Assembly: GCF_900176165.1 (NCBI RefSeq)
Contig: NZ_FWWU01000005.1
Location: 354,514 to 418,513 of the forward strand
Reading direction: 5' to 3'
Source of the DNA: Deinococcus hopiensis KR-140
GTDB taxonomy: Bacteria > Deinococcota > Deinococci > Deinococcales > Deinococcaceae
DNA length: 64,000 nucleotides
The position numbers and the translations under genes are program-made. The notes below the pieces were generated by a model. That model was not told where the DNA came from, did not search any database, and saw only the letters and a program-made list of their open reading frames with translations. This document shows positions 7,910 to 16,565 of the stretch, piece after piece (the stretch's first letter is position 1; each line of letters starts with the position of its first letter).

Positions 7910-9343
7910 TCAGCTGCCCAGTGCCGCGCGGGCACGAACGGTCTCAAGATCGTCTTCGATCAGCACTTCCCCGTCGCGGTACACGGTGCGCATGGCGGAA
8001 CCCGGAAAAGTTGTGTCAAACGTCTGGTACTGCCTGGTCACGTACTTGCCGTCCTCAATCACAACGTCGAGAACCCCGTCCTTGCTGCGCTTGCCTGGAT
8101 CAGTGATGGGGTCTTTGTACACGCCCATGAAGGTGCCGTCCCCGAACAGCTCGGCGCTGAGCTTGTACGCGACGCGCTGGGTATCGCGGTCGACCTGCTG
8201 GAGGAGCGCCCCACCCATGCCGAACGCCACGTTGGTGAGGGAAAAGCCGTCCGTCTCGATGGCCGCGATGATCTCGCGGATGGACTCCGCGTTGATCCCG
8301 TCCCCCTGGATGACGCGGACGTTGTTGAGCACCTTGTAGCCCTTGCTGTTCAGCGTGGTGCCGAAGCGGCTCGCCAGAACATTGACCGTCATGCGGACCA
8401 TATCGGCCGGGTTGCCGGAATCCGGGCGAATCACGAGTGTGGTGCCCGAGTCGATCACTTCCTGCCGCAGCGCATCCCCCCAGATGTTGCTGAGGGCGTT
8501 TTTCAGGTCATAGCTGTCGCTGACCACAGCCAGCAGGCCGCCTTTGGTCCCCAGCGCCTTCAGGGCGTGGCGGTAGGCGTCCACCTCGCCTTCCTTGCCC
8601 CAGGAGGTGACGGTGGAGTGCTCCGCCGCGGGAATGCTCACGGCGGCCATGGGGGCGCGGTAGTAGTTGCGCAGCATCCGCACCCCCGCAAACGTGTCGG
8701 AGCCCTGGAAGTTCACCAGGTGCGCTGCGCCGCCGATGGCCGCGCTCTCCGCGCTGCTCACCCCACGTGAACCGAAGTCGTGCAGCTTGTAGGGAAGCTC
8801 CGCTTCGGGGTGGTCGCTCGTGCGCTCCAGCGCTTCTTTGATGATCTGCTTGATGTGCCAGCTTTGCGTGGCGACCGTGATGGGGTACCACACGCGTTCC
8901 AGGAGGGCTTCAAAGTAGCCGACCAGGAAGGGGAGTTCCGGATCGGTGTTGGTGACGGTCATCAGCGGCGTCCGAACGGGAACGACGCTGCCTTCAGGCA
9001 GGGCGCGGATCTCCAGGGGAAGGCGGCCACCGTGGACCTGGGGAATACGCAGCATCTGTTCGAGCGGAAAGGTAACGCCGTGCTGCCCGAACGCTTCGGC
9101 GGCTTCGTACACCATCGCTTCCGTGACGCGGGTTTCCATCCAGCGCTTGAGGATGTACTGAAGGCCGAACATCACGGTCCTGGCGTAACGTCCGCCCCGG
9201 CTTTCGAGGTAAGCGGTGTGGCGCACTGCCCCGGGCTTGTACTGGAAGGCGTGCGACACCTTGTAGGAGTCGGTGTCCAGCAAGATGTTCTCTTCGCTGA
9301 GGGGGATGATGATCGGAGCAAGCTGTTCCTGGGTCTGCGTCAT
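7910..9343 (-). CDS. nadV: Nicotinamide phosphoribosyltransferase (NadV)
   Basis: This enzyme joins nicotinamide to phosphoribosyl pyrophosphate to give NMN in the cytoplasm. Starting at the ATG at 9341-9343 (Shine-Dalgarno AGGAGT) gives 477 residues, the usual size; an in-frame start at 9394 adds an unlikely tail. Family landmarks are LLDTDSYKVSH near the N-terminus, LHDFGSRGVSSAESAAIGGA, PAAEHSTVTSWG (active-site region), VVSDSYDLKNALSNIWG and VIRPDSGNP (ligand-binding Arg and Asp). nadM lies just upstream in the same direction and makes the next step, so the pair converts nicotinamide to NAD in two reactions. A terminator hairpin follows. Confidence 0.95.
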   Translation of the reverse strand: MTQTQEQLAPIIIPLSEENILLDTDSYKVSHAFQYKPGAVRHTAYLESRGGRYARTVMFGLQYILKRWMETRVTEAMVYEAAEAFGQHGVTFPLEQMLRIPQVHGGRLPLEIRALPEGSVVPVRTPLMTVTNTDPELPFLVGYFEALLERVWYPITVATQSWHIKQIIKEALERTSDHPEAELPYKLHDFGSRGVSSAESAAIGGAAHLVNFQGSDTFAGVRMLRNYYRAPMAAVSIPAAEHSTVTSWGKEGEVDAYRHALKALGTKGGLLAVVSDSYDLKNALSNIWGDALRQEVIDSGTTLVIRPDSGNPADMVRMTVNVLASRFGTTLNSKGYKVLNNVRVIQGDGINAESIREIIAAIETDGFSLTNVAFGMGGALLQQVDRDTQRVAYKLSAELFGDGTFMGVYKDPITDPGKRSKDGVLDVVIEDGKYVTRQYQTFDTTFPGSAMRTVYRDGEVLIEDDLETVRARAALGS

Positions 9344-9456
9344 GGCGGTGACTCCTGCGTGGGGGAGAGGGGGAGAGCTGGGCAAGGCTTTCATCAGCGG
9401 GTGAGTCTCAGTCCTCGGGGAACGAACAAGGCCTGAATGCCTCAGAAGGGGATTCG

Positions 9457-10533
9457 TTACCGCATATGCGTGACGTGCGGCAGGCCGGGTCGGCCGAGGT
9501 TCGGCGCGAGCAGGAAGGCTTCGAGGATGGCGTGGTGATCTTCAAACCACTCACGCGGGCTGCCCAGCGCGGCGCTGATCGGAATCCACATGGCTTCCTG
9601 CGCGTCGTCGCTCCCCTGCACGTTGGGAAGAGAGCCGTTGCCCAGATGAAAGTGAAACGCGGTGGTGATGGTGCGGCCACGCAGGGAACGTGCGGGATGA
9701 TCGAAGGTCTCTTTGCCCACCAGGTAGTTGCTCCATTCCTGCGCGCCGAACATCGGGCCCAGGCCGGTCTCCTCGCGCAGTTCCCGGATGGCGCTGGTCA
9801 GGAGCGGCTGGTGAACGTCGAGAAAGCCGCCAGGAAGGGCAAGCTTGCCTTTGCCCGGGTTGACGCCCCGGCGGATTGCGAGGACGTGCCCGCTGCGGAC
9901 TACGACCGCGTCGGTCGTATTAAACGTGGGGGGGAAGGGCGAAGACGCCCAGGCCGCCCGGTACGCGAGGATGTCCCGCCATTCGGACTGAAGCTCAGCG
10001 TAGGCAGGGGTTTGCGCGAAGGTTTGCAGCTGGGCATAGACGGCAGCGGGGACGTCCTGAGCGACGCGTTCCATGTCGCCTTCAAAGTAGGCCTGGCGCA
10101 CGCTTGAGGCGCTGTGCTCCAGGCGCACCTGCGTCGGGAGCGGGTCAAAGCCGGGAAAGGAGTGAAGGTAGTAGCTGGTCTCGTCCTTGAGGTGCCCGAT
10201 CAGGGCCACGTCGTCGGTCCCGCGCGTATGGGTGTACACAGCCTGCTGCACTTCGGCCAGCCACATGTCCTCGTTGTAGTGGTGGTCGCGGACGCTGGCG
10301 ACGATGACGCGGTGGGCTGGAACGCCTTCAGCGCTCAGGGCGGCGCGAACCATGACTTCGCGCTCTTCCTCGTGCCAGGGGTTGCGGATGCTACGGGCGG
10401 CGTTGGCGCTGCCGAGAACGATGATCAGCTTTTCGACCCGCTGCAGGGCCTCTTTGATCACGGCGAGGTGGGCGTTGTGCAGCGGTTGGAACCGACCGAT
10501 GTAGACCCCGAATTGCCTTTTGCGCGTGGACAT
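9457..10533 (-). CDS. nadM: Bifunctional NMN adenylyltransferase / Nudix hydrolase (NadM type)
   Basis: The protein has 358 residues. The N-terminal nucleotidyltransferase shows YIGRFQPLHNAHL (GxFxPxHxGH type) and SASSVRQ (ISxTxxR type) and would make NAD from NMN and ATP. The C-terminal half is a Nudix domain, GGFLDVHQPLLTSAIRELRE followed by ETGL, which in related fusions cleaves ADP-ribose. The first Nudix glutamate (G-x5-E) reads Gln here; the RELREET core is intact. A strong Shine-Dalgarno (GGAGGG) precedes the ATG. nadV follows after 113 bp, so this is probably one operon. Paired repeats upstream may be a regulator site. Confidence 0.92.
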   Translation of the reverse strand: MSTRKRQFGVYIGRFQPLHNAHLAVIKEALQRVEKLIIVLGSANAARSIRNPWHEEEREVMVRAALSAEGVPAHRVIVASVRDHHYNEDMWLAEVQQAVYTHTRGTDDVALIGHLKDETSYYLHSFPGFDPLPTQVRLEHSASSVRQAYFEGDMERVAQDVPAAVYAQLQTFAQTPAYAELQSEWRDILAYRAAWASSPFPPTFNTTDAVVVRSGHVLAIRRGVNPGKGKLALPGGFLDVHQPLLTSAIRELREETGLGPMFGAQEWSNYLVGKETFDHPARSLRGRTITTAFHFHLGNGSLPNVQGSDDAQEAMWIPISAALGSPREWFEDHHAILEAFLLAPNLGRPGLPHVTHMR

Positions 10534-10569
10534 GACTTTCCCTCCTTCTCATCTTAGGATTTTCCCTCA

Positions 10570-10623
10570 ATGAGTCATGGCTCATAATAGGTTCCTAGGC
10601 TGATGAGTTTTGTGAGATAATAG
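10570..10623 (-). promoter_or_regulatory. Paired 21-bp direct repeat in the nadM promoter region
   Basis: On the plus strand ATGAGTCATGGCTCATAATAG (10570-10590, shown as one 21-base unit minus no gaps) is best described as ATGAGT, eight variable bases, then ATAATAG. The same ends recur at 10603-10623. Unit starts are 33 bp apart, about three helical turns. The first unit also holds the inverted repeat TGAG-N6-CTCA. Read on the minus strand, each unit includes TATTAT, usable as a -10 element. The site may be bound by an NAD-pathway regulator; this is inference. Confidence 0.45.
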
Positions 10624-10783
10624 AGCAGAGGGTGCCTGAACTGACGGCGTGCAGCACATCCGGATGTACGGACGTTCCGGAAGTTCCTGCGAAATCGCAT
10701 CTTCTGCAATCTTGGAGGACCAAGATGGGAAAGAGAGAACTTCTTAAAATGTTTGGCAGGTCAGGATTGGCCGAAAGGCAACC

Positions 10784-11107
10784 GTGAAGAAGAGTGCTCT
10801 TCTCCTGCTGCTAATACCCTTGCTGGGCAGTTGCGCTGCTCCCAGCGCCCACCTCACCACCCAGGCCTACGCTCCTCCCACGGCCGGATCAGGCGGAGGT
10901 GAGTCCTTGACCTTCTGCGGTCTCGGCGCGATGCAGGCCAGCTCCACCATCACAATGCTCGCAGGTCGGTTCTTCGTTGCCGGAACTGATACCGATCCCT
11001 GCAAGCGTCAGGTGAAAGGTTTTTTGTGGCGGTACAGCGCGGTGGGCGACCTGATGCCCTCCTATGGCACAGGAAGGGAGAGGCGTTTCGATCTCCCCGT
11101 CCGGTAG
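10784..11107 (+). CDS. Small lipoprotein of unknown function
   Basis: The protein has 107 residues from a GTG. It begins MKKSALLLLLIPLLGSC, a lipoprotein signal with a good lipobox (LLGSC) and the acylated cysteine at position 17. The mature part is short and Ser/Gly/Thr-rich with two further cysteines (FCGLG and DPCKR), which could form a disulfide. It should be anchored to a membrane outside the cytoplasm. I do not recognise the family. It may be shortened at the C-terminus, because the region just after it is crowded with mobile DNA. Confidence 0.65.
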   Translation: MKKSALLLLLIPLLGSCAAPSAHLTTQAYAPPTAGSGGGESLTFCGLGAMQASSTITMLAGRFFVAGTDTDPCKRQVKGFLWRYSAVGDLMPSYGTGRERRFDLPVR

Positions 11108-11172
11108 TGCAGCCGGTGGACGGTCGCCAGACCGCCGGAATCCAGTGCCGTCGGAGTTGCCATTCAAGTGCC

Positions 11173-11282
11173 TAGTGGTCTGATTCAGAAAAACGTTGAC
11201 AGTTGGGGAGAATGCCAGGAGGGCACGGGCTGGGCCATTCTCCTCTGCAGAAATGTCAAAGGACCTCTGAATCAGACCACTA
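11173..11282. mobile_element. MITE-like element 1 (110 bp, TA-flanked)
   Basis: The ends are perfect inverted repeats, TAGTGGTCTGATTCAG at 11173-11188 and its complement at 11267-11282. Similarity extends inwards (TTGACA, GAGAATG-type words on both sides), so most of the element is a diverged palindrome. A TA sits at each outer edge, as in IS630/Tc1-mariner target duplications. It has no coding capacity. It probably moved with a transposase encoded elsewhere. Confidence 0.65.
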
Positions 11283-11399
11283 CTACTACAGTTGCAGTTG
11301 CTCCAGGAACCTGTTGTTCAAGGGCTTTCTGTCACCAGTCACCTCCCGAGAATTCCCGTATTTGAGGGACCCAATCGCCAACTGCAACTGTAGTAGTAG
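11280..11399. mobile_element. MITE-like element 2 (120 bp), abutting element 1
   Basis: Perfect 21-bp inverted repeats at 11280-11300 and 11379-11399 (core CTACTACTACAGTTGC) bound about 78 bp without coding capacity. Its left end overlaps the right end of element 1, so one element probably inserted into the tip of the other. The repeat sequence is unrelated to element 1. Confidence 0.55.
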
Positions 11400-11603
11400 A
11401 ATCCTTACCTGATTTGTTCCGGCCTGGGGAGAACAACATACTTTGCCAGAACAAAGACTTGGTCAAACATCAGCTGGGCATTCATGCCAGCGACAACTCT
11501 TGAATTGTACCCATCTAGTAAGAATTGCAACTATTCAGCTATTAAAGTAGCTATTTAACACTAAGATAGATCTCGTGATGAATAGTTGTTTATATTCTAA
11601 TAA

Positions 11604-11650
11604 TTGTAACGATTTAGCAGGACCGCGATGGTCCTGCTAAATCGTTACAA
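11604..11650. terminator. Long perfect hairpin, possible bidirectional terminator
   Basis: A 21-bp perfect stem (TTGTAACGATTTAGCAGGAC at 11604-11623 plus one C, complement 11630-11650) has the loop GCGAT. It is AT-rich at the base, in an AT-rich patch. It does not sit directly after an intact gene: the nearest upstream plus-strand gene ends at 11107. It could be a terminator of a lost gene, or part of a mobile element. Confidence 0.4.
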
Positions 11651-11756
11651 AGCCAGTGCATTTGCTGCCCCGCCGCATAGGGCGGTATGGTCCTGGTCTG
11701 CTCCCCGGCACCTGGACAAGTTGTCACCCACTGAGTCAGAGTGGGCTGGCATCTTT

Positions 11757-12606
<850 letters not shown>

Positions 12607-12615
12607 TAAATAAGT

Positions 12616-14034
12616 TTATGACCCCTCTACTGTCAAGGAGCGCAGCTGATCCAACAGTTCTTCTGCCCTTCCCTCAAAGACGGCCCGCGTCGCTTCTTTA
12701 ACCAACACCGTTCCATCTGTGCGGCCATCTGCAATGGCGGTCCGCAGGCGAGCGTACTGTGACGTTTCCAAACGTCCTTTCAGAAGGACTTGAAGGGTCC
12801 TCAGCGCTTTCTCCGCTTGATCTTCCAGACTCAATGCGCGGAACGCCGCTTCACGCTGCGCCTCACTTTCCTCGACCTCCTGCAAGACCTGCGTCTGCCT
12901 ACGGACTTTCGTCTGCTGCTGTTCCACCTCCTGCTCAGGCGAGACCATCCCTGGAGGATCGGGATACTTCCCCTCAGCGTCCTTGATGACGTCTACCAGC
13001 AGGGCCGATGGGTTACGCATCTTGTAGCCGGAGGCCTTCAGCGCATCAAACTTTTTGAGGCGAGCGGCGACATGTCCTTCGCCCAGACTTTCAACGAGCT
13101 TGCGGGCCACGGGGCGCGCTACGCGCCGCTCCACCAGGGCCACCACCATCGGCGTTTCCAAACTCTCCAACGCCTTTTCAGGGCTGCCAAACACGTAGGT
13201 CAGCGTCTGCTTTTTGCCTCGGCCTTCGTACACCACATCGTGGAGATACCCGCGCGCCTTGAGTTCCTCATGGGCCCCTTCGAGCGTGCGGCGAATCTTG
13301 TCCGTACGCAGGTCCACAATTTTGCACTCAGCGGCCCACTCCAGCAGATTGACCTGGTACGACACGACGCGTTGGGTCAGGTCCTGTGGGTCGTACCGTT
13401 TGGCATCCAGAAGCCGGTATAGCGCGCGCGTGAGGGGGCGCTCCAGAGAGGTCAGGAATACGTAATCCAGGGGTTTGACGTACTTTGAGCGAATCGACTT
13501 GACGATTTGCCGGGCGAGTGTCACGGAGAGCACCGCACCTTCGGTCACCGTATCCCGTTCCGGGGAAGTCACCTCGTAGTCCAGGATGTAGCTGAAGGTG
13601 CCACTGGTCCAGCGCTGGTGTTCGTGATCCCGCCAGGCGTGACTCATGGTGTACGTCGCCTGTTTGAGCCGCCGCAGGGATTCGGTCAGCACCCGGTGGT
13701 AGTGCCCATTGTTGTGCAGTCCAGCACGGAGGAGCACCTGGCTGGCGGTCGTCGCAACGGCACCATTCTCCGGGGAACCCTGTTCAATGAACAGATCAAT
13801 GAAGGCGTTGGCGATGTCTCCATCGAGGCCGTGCGGAACGCCCCCATATTCCGTTGGGCTGAAGCACGCCAGATGGCCTTGACGTCCCTCAACCTCGAAC
13901 TCGTATTCCCAGCGCGTGAAGTCTGCTGGAATCCGCTCCTGAATGCTGATGAGTCCCAGACGCGCCACGTTTGCCTCGGTGAGGCGCTGCAGCATCTGTC
14001 CGCTTATGTCTTTGCGCCTGCGTTCGCGTGCCAC
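12616..14034 (-). CDS. Plasmid replication initiator (Deinococcus RepA type), initiator 2
   Basis: The protein has 472 residues. A GTG start is preceded by GGAG. It is a diverged homologue of initiator 1: VARLGLISIQERIPADFTRW, then YGGVPHGLD and LFIEQGSPENGAV. The middle has the same helix-rich DNA-binding layout (DKIRRTLEGAHEELKARGYL). The C-terminal third is acidic and charged and differs from initiator 1. Eleven iterons and an AT-rich element lie directly upstream. Two initiators with different iterons on one molecule imply a fused or multi-origin plasmid. Confidence 0.87.
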   Translation of the reverse strand: MARERRRKDISGQMLQRLTEANVARLGLISIQERIPADFTRWEYEFEVEGRQGHLACFSPTEYGGVPHGLDGDIANAFIDLFIEQGSPENGAVATTASQVLLRAGLHNNGHYHRVLTESLRRLKQATYTMSHAWRDHEHQRWTSGTFSYILDYEVTSPERDTVTEGAVLSVTLARQIVKSIRSKYVKPLDYVFLTSLERPLTRALYRLLDAKRYDPQDLTQRVVSYQVNLLEWAAECKIVDLRTDKIRRTLEGAHEELKARGYLHDVVYEGRGKKQTLTYVFGSPEKALESLETPMVVALVERRVARPVARKLVESLGEGHVAARLKKFDALKASGYKMRNPSALLVDVIKDAEGKYPDPPGMVSPEQEVEQQQTKVRRQTQVLQEVEESEAQREAAFRALSLEDQAEKALRTLQVLLKGRLETSQYARLRTAIADGRTDGTVLVKEATRAVFEGRAEELLDQLRSLTVEGS

Positions 14035-14078
14035 CTGATCTCCGGTCGATGCACTCTACCCCAAGGGCCAGAGGTTCT

Positions 14079-14131
14079 GAATGATGATTGTTTTTATGAT
14101 TAAAAGAAAAGAATGATGATTCATCATCAAG
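14079..14131. other. AT-rich element between initiator 2 and its iterons
   Basis: About 50 bp (with TGATGATTGTTTTTATGATT and A-rich runs) stand out against the GC-rich surroundings. It lies between the start of initiator 2 and its first iteron, whereas in origin 1 the AT-rich element lies on the far side of the iterons. It is a candidate unwinding element. Confidence 0.5.
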
Positions 14132-14178
14132 TGGCGAGGTGCCTCGCGTGCTGGACAATCTTTTCCAGCACTTTCCCC

Positions 14179-14630
14179 CCAAGTATGTCGTGGGTTTGCC
14201 CGCAGACCCCCCAAGTATGTCGTGGGTTTTGCCCCCAGATCCCCCAAGTATGTCGTACGTCCTGCTCCCAAGCTCCCCAAGTATGTCGTAGTTTAGAGGC
14301 CAAACCACCCAAGTATGTCGTGCGTTAAACCTCTCCAATTCCCCAAGTGTGTCGTGATTTAGAGGCCAAATCCTCCAAGTATGTCGTGTGGAATCAGACT
14401 TTTCTCCCCAAGTATGTCGTGCGTGGTAAACGACTGGTTTCTGAAGCGGGTCGAGTTGAAAAAACACGTCTTGGACGCGTCTTGCCATTGGAGTAGATAT
14501 CTTTCCCCCAAGTATGTCGTGCTCCTTCTGCTTCCAATCCCCCAAGTGTGTCGTACGGATACACACAGCGAAGCCAGGGCCTGACAAGGCCAACTGGGAG
14601 TAGGAGCTCTCAATCCCTCAAGTGTGTCGT
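14179..14630 (+). repeat. Iterons of initiator 2 (11 copies)
   Basis: Eleven 13-bp repeats with consensus CCAAGT(A/G)TGTCGT start at 14179, 14211, 14244, 14277, 14309, 14343, 14375, 14408, 14508, 14542 and 14618. Eight lie 32-34 bp apart, about three helical turns, so bound initiators would line up on one face. Three have GTG in place of ATG. They lie upstream of initiator 2 and are unlike the other two iteron families here. Confidence 0.9.
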
Positions 14631-14731
14631 GCTGGAATCCCTTGTTTGTCCTGTCTCTCGAACTGAATCCGCTACCCGAACGGACGCTGAGCGGTGCGCT
14701 GCAAACTCTGCGGCCAGATTTCCTTTTTCTG

Positions 14732-14959
14732 TCAGCGCAGGTGTTCTCGCAGGCGTTCATCCGCCCAATTGCCATACACCTGTGCCGTCTGCACGTCGCT
14801 GCGGCCTTCGAGGTGGAAAACGAGCGCGTGAAGGAGCTGGTGAAGTCTGGAGACCCGGACGAGAGCATCTGGAAGGGATTGAGCAGGTGGAGGAGAGGCA
14901 GGCGCTGTACACCACCCTGCCCCACCCGTAACGGGTCCAGGGAGTTGGTCTACCGGCGG
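14732..14959 (-). pseudogene. C-terminal fragment of a tyrosine recombinase
   Basis: The minus-strand frame ends with LHQLLHALVFHLEGRSDVQT followed by AQVYGNWADERLREHLR and a stop. This is the usual tail of XerC/D-like integrases, where the Tyr of VYGNW would be the nucleophile. The part upstream does not show the expected Arg-x-x-Arg and His motifs in frame, and no start is visible. It is therefore a remnant. Such recombinases often resolve plasmid multimers, which fits its place next to an origin. Confidence 0.55.
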
Positions 14960-15298
14960 CTGGAGAACAACCGGGTGCGGAGCTGGTTGCGGTGCTCCTG
15001 CAGGCGCAGTTCGGCGATGGCAGCGGACGCCTGGTCACGCTCGTTCAGGTCACTGAAGTACCAGCGCGGCACTGCGCTTTGCCAAGTGGTTTAAGGTGAA
15101 GGACGATAGCGCGGACAGTGGGGAATTGCCGAAACCCGCTCAACTTGCTGAGGAGGCGTTGACCGAGCTGCAGGGTGCAATGGAGGAGCTGCGGGCCCCA
15201 TCCTGCTGGAGCTTGGGGAGAGTGCTGAGGTGCTGGAAGAGGCGGGCGTGCTGACATAAGGGCGAATGTGCGGTGGGGCGCGCGCGTACAGTGGGCGT
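14960..15298. other. Decayed stretch before the Uma2 gene
   Basis: No intact gene is seen. A plus-strand frame of about 65 codons ending at 15253 (with SGELPKPAQLAEEALTELQG) has a protein-like composition, and a shift near its end gives LLELGESAEVLEEAGVLT. It could be the tail of a lost gene. The family is not recognised. Confidence 0.3.
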
Positions 15299-15880
15299 AT
15301 GAGCGCTCCCACCCTGAAGCCCATGAGCGTGGAAGAGTACCTGCGGACAGAAGAGGGGAGTCCGGTCAAACGGGAGTATGTGGGTGGTTTCGTGTACCCC
15401 CTGCACGGCTGGACGCGCGCTCAGGCTGGAGCGACCCGCGCGCATGTGCTGATCACGGGGAGCATCGCGGCTGCCCTGCGCGGTGCAGCCCGTAAGCAAG
15501 GGTGCCTGGTGTACAGCTCAGACATGAAGCTCCGGGTGGAGGCCAGCAACGCCTTCTACTACCCGGACGTGATGGTGGTCTGTACACCTCAGAACCCGGA
15601 TGCCCAGACGACGTATGAGACGGCTCCCTGCCTGTTGGTCGAGGTCACGTCGAAAAGCACCGCCCAGAATGACCGCTTGGCGAAGTACGCAGCTTATACC
15701 GCCCTGCCGAGCCTACAGACGTACCTGATTGTCGAGCAGACCGAGCGGCGAGTGTATGCGTACCACCGCCAAGGCGAAACCTGGAAGCTACAAGAGCTGG
15801 CCAGCAGTGGCAGCATAGAACTGCCCTGCCTGAGCTACGCCCTGACCCTGGATGAGGTATATGCCGATGTTCCTGTATGA
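15299..15880 (+). CDS. Uma2-family (DUF820) putative nuclease
   Basis: The protein has 193 residues from the ATG at 15299. It shows the family order MSVEEYLRTEEGSP, then AFYYPDVMVVC (PD), LLVEVTSKSTAQNDRLAKYA (E-x-x-S-x-ST with D and K) and YLIVEQTERRVYAY. Uma2 proteins have a restriction-endonuclease-like fold of the PD-(D/E)XK kind and are abundant in Deinococcus and cyanobacteria; their biological role is unclear. It stands alone. The reading frame is full length. Confidence 0.85.
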   Translation: MSAPTLKPMSVEEYLRTEEGSPVKREYVGGFVYPLHGWTRAQAGATRAHVLITGSIAAALRGAARKQGCLVYSSDMKLRVEASNAFYYPDVMVVCTPQNPDAQTTYETAPCLLVEVTSKSTAQNDRLAKYAAYTALPSLQTYLIVEQTERRVYAYHRQGETWKLQELASSGSIELPCLSYALTLDEVYADVPV

Positions 15881-15943
15881 AGAAGGACAAGAATGACGTC
15901 GCCCGAGAGAGAAGGACTGCCAGAAAGGTAGACTGAAACGACA

Positions 15944-16389
15944 TTGGGCAAAATCGTGAATTGCAGGGACTCTCCCGCACAGCCCGCAGGCCAGGAGGTG
16001 GGTATCACGCGACTGCACCTGACCCGAACGGGCTGGGACGGCGTCCGCCGCAAGACCCGAGTCCAGCTCGACCTGCCCGTGCTGCCTGAACGCGAGTTCG
16101 CCGCCTTGCCGGAGCACCCGGACGTGCGGATCGCCTGACACCTGCTCGAAAATGCCCGGGCCAAGCGCGACGCGGTGACGGCGATGGACGCGGGCCACAT
16201 AGTGCGGGCGCAGCGGCATCTGACCGATGCCGGCAACTGCTCGGCCTGGTGGCCGCAGCCAGCTCTTCTCTGCTGATCGATACCGAGTTGTGCGACCTGG
16301 AGGCCCTTGAGGAAGTCACCGAGCGCGACGCCCAACTGGTCGGCAAACGCGCCCTGCGACAGGACTACGACCGCAGCTGCGGCAAGTAG
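15944..16389 (+). pseudogene. C-terminal remnant of a VWA protein
   Basis: The sequence aligns with the C-terminal half of the VWA protein at 6270-7520. VGITRLHLTRTGWDGVRRKT matches LGITRVRLAWTGRDGVRRKM, NARAKRDAVTAMDAG matches NARAKRDAVDRLDAG, and the end (ALRQDYDRSCGK) matches ASQSFDRSRSKR. One in-frame TGA and one frameshift break it, and the VWA domain itself is missing. It is either an old duplicate or the remains of a second family member. Confidence 0.75.
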
Positions 16390-16565
16390 AGCCGGGTGGA
16401 GGCCAGCGCCCCTCAGGAGTTGGCCTCCGTAGAATCTGCGCGCTGGACGTGTAATAGAGGACCATCCTCCCGCTTCCTGTGACGTGGATGTAGGAACGCC
16501 GGTGCTACACCACTTGCCATGGCCTGTCGTGTCCCTGACCTTCTCCTTCGCTGGGAGGTTGCTGT

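Noticed and set aside
7793..8770. 325-codon frame beginning MRFVVENG
   Set aside because: Only its first 20 or so codons are real, as the tail of the decayed small protein; the rest is antisense to nadV.
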